This document shows positions 21,954 to 35,850 of a stretch of DNA of 62,000 bases, piece by piece. The DNA lies in assembly GCF_964340395.1 (NCBI RefSeq), contig NC_135567.1, positions 14,690,306 to 14,752,305 of the forward strand, written 5' to 3'. Source of the stretch: Glandiceps talaboti (taxonomy: Eukaryota > Hemichordata > Enteropneusta > Spengelidae). A program made the position numbers and the translations under genes. The notes under the pieces were generated by a model. That model made no database searches and was not told the origin of the DNA. It was given only the letters and a program-made list of their open reading frames with translations. How positions within the stretch are numbered: the first letter of the stretch is position 1; the number at the start of each line of letters is the position of its first letter.

Positions 21954-22189
21954 CTGTTAAAAAGGAGAGAGAGAAAAAACCCAAATTATGAATATGGTAA
22001 CATTGTAGAGCTTACATGCATACATGCACCTATTATTCATCAATGTAATGACCTGGTCCAATAACCAATGGGCTTACAGGTTATTTGTAGACACTGAAAG
22101 CAACCTGCCATTCTCAGTACGTCCAATTCATCATCGACATGACCAGTGAGGTAAGAGATAAAATGTAGGCAAATTTACATGCAGGTGTG

Positions 22190-22290
22190 TAAGCTACAGT
22201 GCGCCCTCTACGTGAATTTGACGCACCACCGACGCACACAATTTTTAGTGATGCACCAAAATTTGGTGTTCCCCTAGCTCTTACTATTTT
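22190..22290. mobile_element. Fragment of GTGCGTCACTAGAAA family element
   Basis: GCGCCCTCTA ... GACGCACACAATTTTTAGTG ATGCACCAAAATTTGGTGTT CCCC is the reverse of the right part of 53533-53697 and 28935-29080. Confidence 0.6.
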
Positions 22291-22441
22291 TAGGAAATCT
22301 AAGAAACTTTGTACAATTTTGATCGTAACTGACACCTTTGCTAACAACTTCGTTTCCAGAATTAACGTCGGGTTAATCCCAATCATAATTATGCAAATCA
22401 AATGCGTCCAAGATTATTGAAAGACAATGAAAGTAGCCTAC

Positions 22442-22564
22442 CTTTTTCAGTAAGTGTATTCATACTGAGTCTGGACAATAACTGTTGACTTGTTTTCCGG
22501 AAATAATCACCAAGGCATGAGACTTTGTTGCTTTTTCTAGCCTCTTCCCACACAACACAATAAT
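22442..22564 (-). CDS. Gene C exon 2 (shared N-terminal module)
   Basis: 123 bp, phase 1 both sides; acceptor ATTCACAAAG (AAG rather than CAG), donor AAAAG|GTAGGC. Product D-YCVVWEEARKSNKVSC, then LGDYFRKTSQQLLSRLSM and LTEKG, aligned without gaps to B and D. Confidence 0.88.
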
Positions 22565-22639
22565 CTTTGTGAATGAAAAAAGAGGAGAAGTAAGTGAATT
22601 CTTTCATATATATCTGACATACTGTCAGCAATAAAACAG

Positions 22640-22830
22640 CGTTTTCTGCTAAGGTTTGGGAACCACAGTAACAGAAAGGGCATATGGTAAAACTGGCAGT
22701 TTCAGATACACTGTAGTAAGATAGGCCAGTCCAAAATTTGCCATGGTGGCGCTCTACTTCATGTCTGTGTGTACTTTGTTATAGCTTACTCAGTTAATCA
22801 TAGAGCACTGCTGCTCACCTCAGAGGTGAT
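22640..22830. mobile_element. Fragments of two dispersed elements in gene C intron 1
   Basis: 22640-22720 matches the CAGTGTTTTTG-ended family (TGCTAAGGTTTGGGAACC ... GGTAAAACTGGCAG); 22726-22830 is a reverse copy of the GGTACACACAGACAGGAAG family. Confidence 0.6.
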
Positions 22831-23145
22831 CAAATCCACTGGTCCTCGGTCTGGGACTAGGAATTTTTTTGGGGTGGACCACACAAATTTTACCTTGTCT
22901 GGTCCGTTGGAACAGTACCTTACTGTTAATAACTATGTTAAAAAGTCGTCAGAATATACAGATTCATAGGCAAGATTTGATGTTTTACATTAGTGGGACC
23001 TTGGACCACTAATTCTTTCAGCAGGACCACTGGATTTTTTAAGGCACTGGTCCAGGGACCACCAGTTCACAAAATGATTTGTTCACCCCTGCACCTTGAT
23101 GTCTGAACAATACGAAACACTAACACATCCCTGATTTACACTTCA

Positions 23146-23379
<234 letters not shown>

Positions 23380-23476
23380 ACCAAGAAAGAGTTCCAGAAC
23401 TATCAAAACTATTGCGCTCTACCGGGTATACCACTGCGGTATAGAACACTGTCTTAGCAGATTGATAATCACCGAG

Positions 23477-23602
<126 letters not shown>

Positions 23603-24300
23603 AGTAACAAAGTTACAAACATTTTTGAATATGCTACCAAACTGCTGATGAAGCCATGATGGATACCTGACGAAAGCACAGGCACTTGTATCAATGTGTA
23701 TGATTTTTAAAAAAAAATGTATGATAGAGAATCTACTAGTACTATATACATTTTTTTTTAAAATCATAGACTGATTCGAGTGCCTGTGGACGAAAGCTTT
23801 AATAGTGAGCGTTTGGTATTTCTTGGTGTAAAATGAAGGTAAATTCATGAAATAAAATTGAATGTTTGCACAGTTGAAATTTCTCTATTCAATGTTTTTT
23901 CAACGTATTTTTCTTTCTTTTACTTTTAATTTAGTTTGTGCTTTGTTATAATTTTTCGACTTTAGTTTAATTTTGTTGATAATTCTTATTTTTTTTTGTA
24001 CCTTTAATAATCTAATTGAGAAATATTATGCGGACTAAATAAATAAATATTGTACATTCTACCTCCAAGATATGAACTACCGTTCGTATTTCCATGTATG
24101 TACTAGGGATAGACACATCACTGCATTCAATGGTAATATACTATTACTAATATTATAATAATAATATTTGGTATTTGGTACGTTCACTCATAAGTTCTGT
24201 TAGTGTGTCGTCCATGCTTCCACTGTTTAAAACATGGATATCACTTACAATTACACTGAATAAAATACAAACATAGAATATCTGAGCTGAGAAAATACCA
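23603..24300. other. AT-rich stretch downstream of the microsatellite
   Basis: Part of intron 1 of gene C. It contains a palindrome at 23690-23770 and CTGATGAAGCC ... CTGACGAAAGC at 23642-23680. No exon with paralogue support. Confidence 0.5.
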
Positions 24301-24303
24301 TAC

Positions 24304-24469
24304 CTTCAGAGCTAAAGTTCACGGGATTACGTTGTAATTTTGGTGAACTAGGTTCATCTGCATTCGTTCCCAAAGACCCACACTGATCGTGCGAATGTTC
24401 AACCTCGGGAGCAAATAAAACGTTTACAGTTTTACTGAGAGAGACACTGAAGTTGTCTGGAGACGCCAT
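24304..24469 (-). CDS. Gene C exon 1 (start of shared N-terminal module)
   Basis: 166 bp ending at GAAG|GTATGG, phase 1. Start chosen at MASPDNFSVSLSKTVNVLFA because it matches the start position of B and D; an in-frame ATG at 24670 would add 67 residues, partly hydrophobic, with no counterpart in the paralogues and overlapping the GCCCTCTA word. Confidence 0.82.
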
Positions 24470-24625
24470 CGTGAGATGAGAAGTCAGTCTCACAGAAAAC
24501 AAGTGGAAAATACATAAAATGCCAAGAGTGAACTCGTCTTCTTGTAAACACGGAACTGATAATATTCCGATTGAGGTCAAGCTAATTACAAAGTACGCTG
24601 GGAAATCAATTGTCTGCAAAGGTCG

Positions 24626-24635
24626 TAGAGGGCAG
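24626..24635 (-). promoter_or_regulatory. CTGCCCTCTA word upstream of gene C
   Basis: Sense-strand CTGCCCTCTA 157 bp before the ATG; one or two bases off the GCGCCCTCTA seen at A and B, and still fitting AGRGGGC on the opposite strand. Confidence 0.35.
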
Positions 24636-24689
24636 TCGTCAAAATTCGTTTTAAAGGGACAAACGACCACTGCTACAGGGAGCTAGCTC

Positions 24690-26270
<1,581 letters not shown>

Positions 26271-26280
26271 ACCTTGATGT

Positions 26281-26290
26281 ACGCCCTCTA
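26281..26290 (+). promoter_or_regulatory. ACGCCCTCTA word upstream of gene D
   Basis: Sense-strand ACGCCCTCTA about 152-161 bp before the ATG, matching genes A-C in orientation and roughly in distance. Confidence 0.38.
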
Positions 26291-26441
26291 CGTAGTCGAA
26301 GTCAGTACTAAAATTACCCAGGGTGTCTTGCGGTAAATTTAGTACTCGACAGGATTTGGTGCTTTGTTTATGATTGATGAAAAAAGGGGAAAATGTGATC
26401 ATTTTAAACGTTTTTTACAATATTTTTACACCGCAAAAATC

Positions 26442-26592
26442 ATGTGTACTACCGCAGAAATTAAGCTGTCTCTCAGCAAGGTTGTGAATGTCGTATTCCC
26501 GAAAGAAGTGGCCGATTTATTGCCAGAGGATCGGAGAGGTGAATTGTCCTCCCTGCAAAATGTAACAACACGTACAAGCCTCACACGGCAAG
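26442..26592 (+). CDS. Gene D exon 1 (start of shared N-terminal module)
   Basis: 151 bp ending CGGCAAG|GTAAGC, phase 1. Product MCTTAEIKLSLSKVVNVVFP then KEVADLLPEDRRGELSS... ending LTRQ(G). An upstream in-frame ATG (26364) would add 26 residues; the inner start is preferred because it aligns with B and C. Confidence 0.82.
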
Positions 26593-27158
26593 GTAAGCAT
26601 ACCTGCAGTTGACCTCACAATTTATACTCAGTGTCCACAGAGAACCGATGTACGAGGGCAAACCACGGACAGCGTATAGGCACGTACATCAAATAGCGAT
26701 ATATTAAGAGGCGACGATATGTCCACGATCATCTGATATGCATGTAAAAATGTAATTTGGCGAGCACTACAAAACAGTCTACTGTCTACATACACACGAT
26801 CGGAATATGTGCGATTGCACTGCTGACCCATCGTTCGTTTTTCATTCAAAAAAATCAACATAAACGACTTAAGGAAATAGATAGATCATAGATTAGCAGA
26901 CTCATAACATCAGCCACCTTAAGTGTGCAATTTTAACAAAGTTAGGGAGTAAATGGTGAGGTAGGGATGTAACACCAAAGTGCTCGAGTCTCGCTAGGTG
27001 TGACCCCGGATAATTTTATTGTATTGTAATGCATGTAACCGTGATGCATAATGTAAATGTAACATCAAAGGTTAGTATGGTGTGCGTGTACGACAGATGG
27101 TACGTCGAAAGCCGTACTGAGCTACAAGTTTACCTGCGCATTTTCCCATAATAATAAT

Positions 27159-27506
27159 GGCCGAGTCAATCACCCCCCCCCCCCACCTCGGGGCATAGTG
27201 GGGGATTTGGAAATTAGTCTTATAAAATGTGTCAAATGCCCCACCCCCTGGGGCAAGACATTCTGGAAAATCCCCACCTAAAACAAGTAAAACTCCCAAC
27301 ATATCCCCCACCCCAATAGGTTGGGCATTCAAAAATTCTGACACACAACCACTCTTTTACATCCGTGAAAATGACTAGGGAGGTCAATATGAGGCAATTG
27401 CCCCACCCCCTTGGGCATTGTTTCATGGCAAACACTGTCTAATCCCCACATTTGTCCCGTATCGCCCGAGGTGGGGGTCCCTCGGGCATTACATTGACTC
27501 ATGCAT
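27159..27506. mobile_element. MITE, CGAGTCAATATAATGCCC family, copy 2
   Basis: Reverse-orientation copy of 13817-14163; ends CGAGTCAAT near 27171 and ATTGACTCATGCAT at 27493-27506. Confidence 0.8.
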
Positions 27507-27699
27507 AACTAAGTAATATTCACTAAAAATTGGTCAATTACTTATAAAAAAAGACATTGTATCTGTTACTTAGTGGTTAATATTGTGTGTAGGTTGTGTA
27601 GTGGCAAGTTTAAATTGAGCAAAAACTCACTTTTGACTCCCCATTGTACACAGAAATCATGGTGCTTACTGCTATAAACATGGTCCTTCCCACCTAGGC

Positions 27700-28025
27700 C
27701 ACCATACTTAGCAGGTTTCTACCTCGTCTGAATGCCAAAATGGTGTAAAAAGTGATGCTACCATATTGGAACTAAACTAGTTTCTACCATGCTTTAAAAG
27801 TCTTCAACCATTCTTGAGCTTTAGTAATCTCTGAATGACAAAATCATAATAATACTTTCACATGAAGAGAAATGACTGATCCCAAATGTACATGTGTGTA
27901 TATAAACATGTTTTAAATTGAAGACATGCATATTACATGTATGTGCTGATCATTATTGAAGTGTTGGTGCAAATTAGCATATCATTTATATGTAAATCAT
28001 TATGCAAATTAGTTGTCATCCTTAG
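27700..28025. repeat. Dispersed element shared with 16300-16640
   Basis: AGCAGGTTTCTACC, AATGACAAAATCATAATAAT ACTTTCACATGAAGAGAAAT and ATGCAAATTAG..GTCATCCTT occur in the same order at both sites. Confidence 0.7.
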
Positions 28026-28033
28026 AAGGAGGG

Positions 28034-28230
28034 GGTTCTCTGTGGTTATCGTAATACCTAATCTGGAGCTACCAATAAAAAAAACCTCCCACAATGGACA
28101 GGGTGACTATGAATTGATTATTTGTGGTTACACCAATGTAACAATATTGTTTACAATACTATTTGATTAGTATTTATTATCACATTTCCCATGATGCAAC
28201 ATTCAACATGGTGGGTCTGCAAGTTCCCTA
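28034..28230. mobile_element. MITE, GGGAACTTGCAA family, copy 3 (left end lost)
   Basis: Matches from CTGTGGTTATCGTAATACC to GGTCTGCAAGTTCCCTA; the left 45 bp or so are replaced by GGAGGGGG. Confidence 0.8.
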
Positions 28231-28383
28231 TTGAAGTGTGATCTACTGCAATGCATTGTTGTAGATTTTCTTTGTAGCTATAGTGCATGTCATTACAACA
28301 TTGCCCACACAGTGGTGAAGTTGAATAACAGTGACTGTGTACTCGGTAACACAATCGAATGGGCAAGCAATAGGCCAGCCAGA

Positions 28384-28665
28384 CTGCAAATTGGAAGTTG
28401 AGAATATAGCGCCCTCACTCAAATTGGGGTATCATCACCTCATAGTACCATTTCTTAAGAGCTTTGTTCCTTGGTATTTTGTGTAGAAGTATAAATCAGG
28501 GATGTTTTTCATATTGTTCAGACATCGAGGAAAGCAGCAGTGCTCTATGATTAACCAAGTAACCTGTATATGTATACCATGTACATGTATACCCCCAAGG
28601 TACACACAGACAGCAAGTAGAGCACCACCATGGCAAATTTTGGAAAGGCCTACCGGTATTGATAT
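28384..28665. mobile_element. GGTACACACAGACAG-family element, longer copy
   Basis: Begins CAAATTGGAAGTTGAGAATA TAGCGCCCTCACTCAAATTG and ends TTTTGGAAAGGCCTACC. Copies at 32143-32396 and 39056-39262 share the whole span. Confidence 0.75.
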
Positions 28666-28742
28666 GATTATTGTATTGGATGACATCATCATGGCTAGAT
28701 GTAGTGATGTATAAAAACAACAAACCTTAGTAACTATATGAG

Positions 28743-28826
28743 TAGTCTGTAAGGTATGCTATCACGGGGCGCCCTCAATCATCGGCCAACCCGAGGGCGA
28801 AACGTCACGACGTATCTTACAGTCTA
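28743..28826. mobile_element. MITE, TAGTCTGTAAGGTACGCC family, copy 2
   Basis: TAGTCTGTAAGGTATGC ... ACGTATCTTACAGTCTA with GCGCCCTCAA and GAGGGCGAAACGTCACG inside. Confidence 0.85.
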
Positions 28827-28934
28827 CTATATGAGGTGCTAAATTTGAAATTTGGTATGATTGAAGTTATCAGTAATGATACGTACATCCGATGTTCATG
28901 GTACTCCTTTGATCTGACCATTGTGCCCAGTCTT

Positions 28935-29080
28935 GTGATAGCCAAATTTTGTTGTTGTGAGTCAAAATGATAACAACTGTCATTTCTTGTGAATCTCCAC
29001 ATAGTATGATATAGGGGAACATCAAATTTTGGTGCGTCACTACAAATTGTGTGCATCAGTTGCATGTCAAATTGCCTTAA
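28935..29080. mobile_element. GCCAAATTTTGTTGTTGTGA family element, copy 1
   Basis: GCCAAATTTTGTTGTTGTGA GTCAAAATGA ... AAATTTTGGTGCGTCACTA; full copy at 53533-53697 has CCCTCTAG / CTTAGAGGGC ends. Confidence 0.75.
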
Positions 29081-29199
29081 AGGGCCAAATTAAAAATTTT
29101 GTACAAAGATACAACCCTACTTTGGCGATTTATCAATATAATAGTTCATCATTTATACTTCAATTGGAAGCACTGTAAATGCATACAAGTTTACTTTAA

Positions 29200-29485
29200 T
29201 ACCCATTACACCTCGTTCTTCATTACGCACTCTTCGTTCATCGGATAAATGCCTTCTGCATACACCCAAATGGAATCTGGTTTCCTATGGTCACCGCTCC
29301 TTCTCTTCAGCAGCTCCTGAACTTTGGAACTCTCTACCCCTGGACATTAAAACCTCTCACAATGTTAACATTTTCAAAAGACGCTTGAAAACCCACATAT
29401 TTCAGAGAGCTTTTTTATCTCCTTTCTAACTCTAAGCGCCACTGAACATTGTTTTCTTTGGATATTTGGCGCTATATAAATTTAT

Positions 29486-29532
<47 letters not shown>
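29200..29532 (+). mobile_element. LINE 3' end (L2/CR1-type reverse transcriptase tail)
   Basis: The plus strand codes, in one frame near 29260-29410, a conserved C-terminal piece: WNLVSYGHRSFSSAAPELWN, then SLPLDIK...FKRRLKTHIFQRA, the classic last residues of L2/CR1-type non-LTR polymerases. It is followed by GGCGCTATATAAAT and a (GATA)n tail at 29486-29545. 5'-truncated, about 330 bp, inside gene D intron 1. Confidence 0.75.
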
Positions 29533-29766
29533 AATAGATAGATAGATGTGGTATTGAAATATGTTGTTATCTGTACATTATCACTCTTCACTGTAAACTA
29601 TCTCATGATGAGTCATGAATATACATTTTACAAATTGAATATATTATGTTTTGCTAACTCCCATGATGCAATCTTCCACAGCAAAGATACCCTGTAATGG
29701 TACAAGTTTTGTGATGCCCTCTACATGTTGTAATGAAATTCCATGTTTATGTGTTATTTTCTGTAG

Positions 29767-29889
29767 ATTATCACCATGTATGGGAAGAAGCACAAAGAAC
29801 CAACAAACTAACATGTCTGGATGATTGCTTTGTGAAAACAACTCAAGAATTACTAAGTAAAATCAGAAGTAATGCCCTAACTAATAAAG
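29767..29889 (+). CDS. Gene D exon 2 (shared N-terminal module)
   Basis: 123 bp, phase 1 both sides; acceptor TTATTTTCTGTAG, donor AAAG|GTATGT. Product D-YHHVWEEAQRTNKLTC, then LDDCFVKTTQELLSKIRSN and LTNKG. Colinear with B and C. Confidence 0.88.
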
Positions 29890-29925
29890 GTATGTATGAT
29901 GACAGACTCATGTTATAGACTAGTT

Positions 29926-31850
29926 TCCAGTTCCAAGATGCATTGCTGTATAATTAGGAACCTGGTAGGATAGAGGTTGCAATGTGAATGCTTTAATCCT
30001 ATGTGTACCCTAGTCAACCCAGCTGTATAATTAGGAACCTGGTAGGATAGAGGTTGCAATGTGAATGCTTTAATCACATGTGTACCCTAGTCAACCAAGC
30101 TGTATAATTGGGGACCTGGTAGGATAGAGGTTGCAATGTGAATGCTTTAATCCTATGTGTACCCCAGTCCACCCAGCTGTATAATTAGGAACCTGGTAGG
30201 ATAGAGGTTGCAATGTGAATGCTTTAATCCTATGTGTACCCCAGTCCACCCAGCTGTATAATTAGGAACCTGGTAGGATAGAGGTTGCAATGTGAATGAT
30301 TTAATCATATGTGTACCCTAGTCAACCAAGCTGTATAATTAGGAACCTGGTAGGATAGAGGTTGCAATGTGAATGCTTTAATCCTATGTGTACCCTAGTC
30401 AACCAAGCTGTATAATGGAGGCCTGGTAGGATAAAGGTTGCAATGTGAATGCTTTAATCCTATGTGTACCCTAGTCAACCAAGCTGTATAATTGAGTACC
30501 TGGTAGGATAGAGGTTGTTATTTGAATGCTTTAATCCTATGTGTACCCAAGTCAACCCAGCTGTATAATTTGGACCTGGTAGGATAGAGGTTGCAATGTG
30601 AATGCTTTAATCCTATGTGTACCCTAGTCAACCCAGCTGTATAATTGGGGACCTGGTAGGATAGAGGTTGCAATGTGAATGCTTTAATCCTATGTGTACC
30701 CTAGTCAACCAAGCTGTATAATTGCGGACCTGGTAGGATAGAGGTTGTTATTTGAATGCTTTAATCCTATGTGTACCCAAGTCAACCCAGCTGTATAATT
30801 TGGACCTGGTAGGATAGAGGTTGCAATGTGAATGCTTTAATCCTATGTGTACCCAAGTCAACCCAGCTGTATAATTGGGGACCTGGTAGGATAGAGGTTG
30901 CAATGTGAATGCCTTAATCCTATGTGTACCCAAGTCAACCCAGCTGTATAATTGGGGACCTGGTAGGATAGAGGTTGCAATGTGAATGCTTTAATCCTAT
31001 GTGTACCCTAGTCAACCAAGCTGTATAATTGGGGACCTGGTAGGATAGAGGTTGCAATGTGAATGCTTTAATCCTATGTGTACCCTAGTCAACCCAGCTG
31101 TATAATTGGGGACCTGGTAGGATAGAGGTTGCAATGTGAATGCTTTAATCCTATGTGTACCCTAGTCAACCAAGCTGTATAATTGGGGACCTGGTAGGAT
31201 AGAGGTTGCAATGTGAATGCTTTAATCCTATGTGTATCCCAATCAACCCAGCTGTATAATTAGGAACCTGGTAGGATAGAGGTTGCAATGTGAATGCTTT
31301 AATCCTATGTGTACCCTAGTCAACCCAGTTGTATAATTAGGAACCTGGTAGGATAGAGGTTGCAATGTGAATGCTTTAATCCTATGTGTACCCTAGTCAA
31401 CCCAGCTGTATAATTAGGAACCTGGTAGGATAGAGGTTGCAATGTGAATGCTTTAATCCTATGTGTACCCTAGTCAACCAAGCTGTATAATTGGGGACCT
31501 GGTAGGATAGAGGTTGCAATGTGAATGCTTTAATCCTATGTGTACCCTAGTCAACCCAGCTGTATAATTAGGAACCTGGTAGGATAGAGGTTGCAATGTG
31601 AATGCTTTAATCCTATGTGTACCCTAGTCAACCTAGCTGTATAATTAGGAACCTGGTAGGATAGAGGTTGCAATGTGAATGCTTTAAAATCTTATGCACT
31701 TATAAAGGCTGCAATGGGTTGCATGCTCCCCAGGGAGTTGAGGAAGAATAAAGGGCTGTTGTGCTGCTATGGATCTGTACCAGGGGTAATAAGTAAAATA
31801 CTTTGGGCACATAGTGTTATATAAAAACCAACATTATTATTGTTATTATT
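29926..31850. mobile_element. Retroelement with an internal 77-bp tandem array
   Basis: About 22 units of 77 bp (AATTAGGAACCTGGTAGGAT AGAGGTTGCAATGTGAATGC TTTAATCCTATGTGTACCCT AGTCAACCCAGCTGTAT) from about 29945 to 31686, followed by a unique tail CTTATAAAGGCTGCAATGGG ... AACATTATTATTGTTATTAT. At 47935-48175 the reverse complement of the same tail and a single unit appear side by side, showing the array grew inside a dispersed SINE/LINE-like element. The left edge TTCCAGTTCCAAGATGCATT is also found at 55949. Lies in gene D intron 2. Confidence 0.85.
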
Positions 31851-32142
31851 ATTGCTTGTCTCTCAATACAAAGCCATGTATTGTGTTCACGCTGAGGGGT
31901 CTGCATGCTCTACTGATGGAGATAGTTGTCACCTGACCATACTCTGGGTTCACCTGTAAAATCACTGTCTGTCATTGATGGCATGTAGTCTTTGTTCTAT
32001 AAAATCACTCATAATCAAAGAGGTCAACATGTCTTTCCATCATTTCTTGATGAAAATGATATTTCAAATGTACTAAATACAAAATAAAACGAAATGTAAC
32101 AACTTTGAAATTGTAGTAAAAGATATGGGAATAGGCCATTGC

Positions 32143-32396
32143 AGACTGCAAACAGGAAATTGAGAATACAGCGCCCTCGCTCAAATTGGGGGCATCATCA
32201 CCTTATTGTACTGTTTCTTAAGAGCTTTGTCCCTTTATTTTGTAGAAGTGTAACTCAGGGATGTTTTTTGTATTGTTCAGACATCAAGGAAAGGAAGAGT
32301 GCTGTATGATTAACTAAGTAACCTATACCATGTATACCCCCAAGGTACACACAGACAGGAAGTAGAGCGCCACCATGTGGCATACTTTGGAAAGGC
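32143..32396. mobile_element. GGTACACACAGACAG-family element beside the gene D exon 3 acceptor
   Basis: Full-length match to 28384-28665. Its right end, TTTGGAAAGGCTTATTG, is only 28 bp before the exon 3 acceptor, so it contributes the branch-point neighbourhood of that intron. Confidence 0.75.
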
Positions 32397-32424
32397 TTAT
32401 TGATCTTGTGTCTTTTGTTTACAG

Positions 32425-35174
32425 AGAAGGCAGCTATTATCTCATTCCTGTCGGAGTTTGGAGTTATAGAGATGAATGTGACAACATCTGTTTTGCTGAA
32501 TACAGAATCCATACAGGGGCATTCCAATAGTGCCACACAGCGCCATGAAAATGACTGTATTCAAGACAATGACAACAGTCCTGTACATAGTAACTCCTTA
32601 AAGGACCATTCTAACAACTCTACAAAAAGCCATAGCTACAACACTGCACAGGTCAGTAGAAACTACCAGTTACAGGGCCGTGAGAACAATGCCACAGACA
32701 GCATCAGGAACACCAAAAACAGCCATAACAACAACTCAACACCGAGTCATAGCAACACCACAAAGATCCATAGCAACACCATAAACAACCATAGTGATAG
32801 TCCAATGCTGGTCCATGACAATGCCAAAAACATCCATAGCATCAGCTCAACACAGAGTCATGCCAACACCACAAAGATCCTTAGCAACAGCTCAATAGAG
32901 GTTCATAGTAACAGTTCAAGACAGGGCCATGGCAACACCACAAACAGCCATAGTGACAGGGCCTACAGTACAACAGATTTAAGAAACCAGGCTAAGCTGA
33001 TAAACACTGCAACCATGGAAACCATGTCTCATGGAGAGGAGAGAAACAAGGACAAAGATGACACTGGCATTTCTAAAAATAAACGTGTGGACGCAAACAG
33101 CGTTGTGGAGGAATCAACAGGCGATGAAAATTCACAAATGAACAGTCCATCATTCCTGAAGAAACTAAAACTCGAAAGGCAAACAGAGAGAAGCAGTTGC
33201 AGCAGGTCTGCGTATGAGAGACAGGAGAAGGAAATCGACAGAAACCTTGAACATTCAAGAAATATCGCAATTAAAGAATATCAGGAAACGAGAAGTGATG
33301 AGACCCTGAGTTCTAGAAATAAAAGCATTCCCATGGAAACGGAAGAAACTATTTCTCCATGTGTGCGTGCCTCGCCCACAGGAATTATGTCGAGGATTAC
33401 AAGAAGAGAGAGTGTCATGGATGAAAGTGAGAGAGACGAAGCAACGGACAAAGAACGACAAAATCGCGATGTGACAAACGTTGTGATAAAAGTTGAAAGT
33501 GATGATAGTGAAAGCTATTGTACAATAAATCAACCAACTCCCCCACAAACTTCTGATAGCCTTGAAAATATCAGTATTCATAGCGCTCAGCAACAAGATT
33601 TGAACATTTTTGGGACAAGTTCAGAAAGTTTGACAACTCGTAAACAGGCAGAAGGACAGAAAAGGAATCCATGCAGCGATAGTGATGTTAGTTTCATGGA
33701 AAGCGTCACTTTTCCTCGCGAGAACTTTGAACAAACGTTAGAATATTTGCATACAGATAATACGCAGCAAACTTTGAATATTCCTTACGAACATGATGAT
33801 CCTGACCTAGCTCATCTCCTTGCCCTGGGTCAGCATGTCAAAGGTCAAAGGTCAGGTGATACAGGTCATAAACAGGGTTACATGACCAAAGCTAAGGTAG
33901 GTCAGCATAATACAGGTCAAATGAGTCCAGGTGACCTCGGAAGTCAAAGGTCATTAAATAATGACCCAAGTAAAGAGGGTCAGAGTTCATTCGCTAACGA
34001 TATGACTCATGTGTGGGCAAGCACATCGCCACGGGGAAGTAGTAACGTAGTTAGAGCCGAAGTGAGCCAGGTTGAAAATCCAACGTACAACCGTAGACAA
34101 GCGACGACAAGTCATCAGCTACACATCCAGGAAGCATCTGTTAGCCACGCTCCATGTGTTGTCAGTCAACCATCAACTAGTGCACAGGTAAATGTTATTA
34201 AAGAACCAATGATTACTAGTCAATCGTCAATTGATAAACAGCATTCAACCAGTTCAGTTTTACACGAATCTGTAAGTAATACAGATGAAGTGTTTATTCA
34301 AAGGCACATCTCGCCAAAAAGTCGCCAAGTTTATCAAAAATCCTCTGATCCTACAGTTTACACAGAATCATCGGAAGATGAAATGGTTGTTCCAAAATCC
34401 TATCACCAACCCACCATGTCTACTAATACTAAAAGTAATGTATTTCGTCACCCCTCAACTATCGCAATGTATCGTCGGCCTTCAAGGGGTAAGTTTTACG
34501 AACAACCATCAATGCGTAAAATGTATGAGCAACCATCGACGAGTAGGTCTCATAACGAGATATCAACCACTCAACCCTACACTCAAGCAACGCATATTCC
34601 ACAGTCTGCAAGTATTGCGCAATCGGGTAGTCAGTTGTCGACGAGCGGGACACAAAATCAATCCGCGATCTTGTCCCATTCGTCTTCTGATCAATACAAT
34701 GCATCCTCGTCATCGAGTATTGGACCGCGTTCTGAAAATTCGCAGTTCGCCAATCGTAGCGAGCTACAGAATAAAATTCAACGCAGTAAAGGTTTTCCGA
34801 TTTTTACCAAACAAAACATGTCAAAATTTCAACAACGTGTTAGAACACCAGACGGTGTTCAATTTCAGAGGACGCTACCACAAAAGAGTCCAGGTTTGTT
34901 ATGGTATGAACAACGACAAAATATGTTCCATGGCTTAAACCTGCATCGCAAAAAGTTGAGCGGGAAACTCGTAAAATGTATCGAATGTGGAAAGTCTTTG
35001 TGTAGTAGACAGAGTCTCGAACGCCACATGAGGACTCACACAGGAGAACGCCCGTTTTCTTGCCAACTGTGTGATAAACGTTTCAGTTTGAAACACCATT
35101 TGAATACGCATATGAAAGTTCATCAGAAGTCGTCGCATTCGGTCGTTTCTGGGCTCGGTTTGTCACACATGTGA
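32425..35174 (+). CDS. Gene D exon 3: long disordered linker plus two C2H2 zinc fingers
   Basis: Terminal exon; whole protein about 1007 residues. Acceptor TTTTGTTTACAG, phase 1, opening [20 protein letters not shown]. Residues about 120-270 are His/Asn/Ser/Thr-rich repeats ([10 protein letters not shown]-like). Then a basic/acidic mixed region, VVIKVESDD (Lys about 447, predicted SUMO site) and [18 protein letters not shown] (about 512-530), both shared with gene C, then a Gln/Ser-rich stretch. C2H2 fingers at about 943-963 (CIECGKSL...H...H) and 971-991, joined by a canonical HTGERP-type linker. Nuclear DNA-binding protein by family. A poly(A) signal follows the stop by a few bases. Confidence 0.93.
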
Positions 35175-35179
35175 TCCGT

Positions 35180-35185
35180 AATAAA
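35180..35185 (+). terminator. Poly(A) signal of gene D
   Basis: AATAAA six bases after the TGA stop codon, closely coupled to the end of the frame. Confidence 0.5.
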
Positions 35186-35569
35186 ACTGAGGACGCTTGT
35201 AAATGTTGCCTTTCGTCAGATGTCATTCATTTGGAGTATAATCCCTTGTTTTAAAGTCGTGGATATCCCATAATATATGTCACACTCACGCTCAGAGTCA
35301 CAGTATCAAATTGGTCGGATTAAGTTTCTGACTCTAGTATGCCTCGCCGTCTTCTTTTAATACAGCATAATGACAGAGTTCTGGAAATTTGTAACAGGAA
35401 ACAGTTAAGATCGTTAACTTGTAAACATTGTTTTGAAGGAATAATGTGGTGAAACATACACATAGTCGTTTGAGCAGGCTGGGTTTAAAATCCTGCGATA
35501 ATTTAAATACAAGTATCATGATTTAAAGTGATTTTTACACTACTATGGGACAAAATGTATACTCGTTTG

Positions 35570-35850
35570 TTGACTACTGTAAAAAGTTTGTTAGTTTTTT
35601 TCAATGTTTACCAGCTAGTGTTACGTTGACTACTATGAAGTGTTTGATGGTTTGTAAATGTTTACTCAAGTATACATATATGTTGCTCCTTTAACACCCG
35701 TCTGTAAATCGTTTGATAGTTTGTTTCAATGTTTACCAGCTAGTGTCATTGAAGTGTTTGATGGTTTGTACATGTTTACTCAAAAGTATATATTGCTCCT
35801 TTAACACCCACCTGTAAATTGTTTGATAGTTTGTTTCAGTGTTTACTCCA
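35570..35850. repeat. About 110-bp tandem repeat, 2.5 units
   Basis: Units around GTTTGATxGTTTGTTTCAAT GTTTACCAGCTAGTG ... TTGCTCCTTTAACACCC. Confidence 0.75.

Larger units (their letters stand above)
26600..29760 (+). other. Gene D intron 1 (repeat-bearing)
   Basis: About 3.2 kb with no supported exon. It holds the elements at 27159-27506, 27700-28025, 28034-28230, 28384-28665, 28743-28826, 28935-29080 and the LINE tail at 29200-29532. Confidence 0.65.

Noticed and set aside
24470-24670. 67-residue N-terminal extension of gene C with hydrophobic stretches
   Set aside because: No counterpart in A, B or D; the inner ATG aligns with the other family starts.
34285-34938. 217-codon plus-strand frame
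   Set aside because: Alternate frame inside gene D exon 3; no domain, while the main frame continues into canonical C2H2 fingers.
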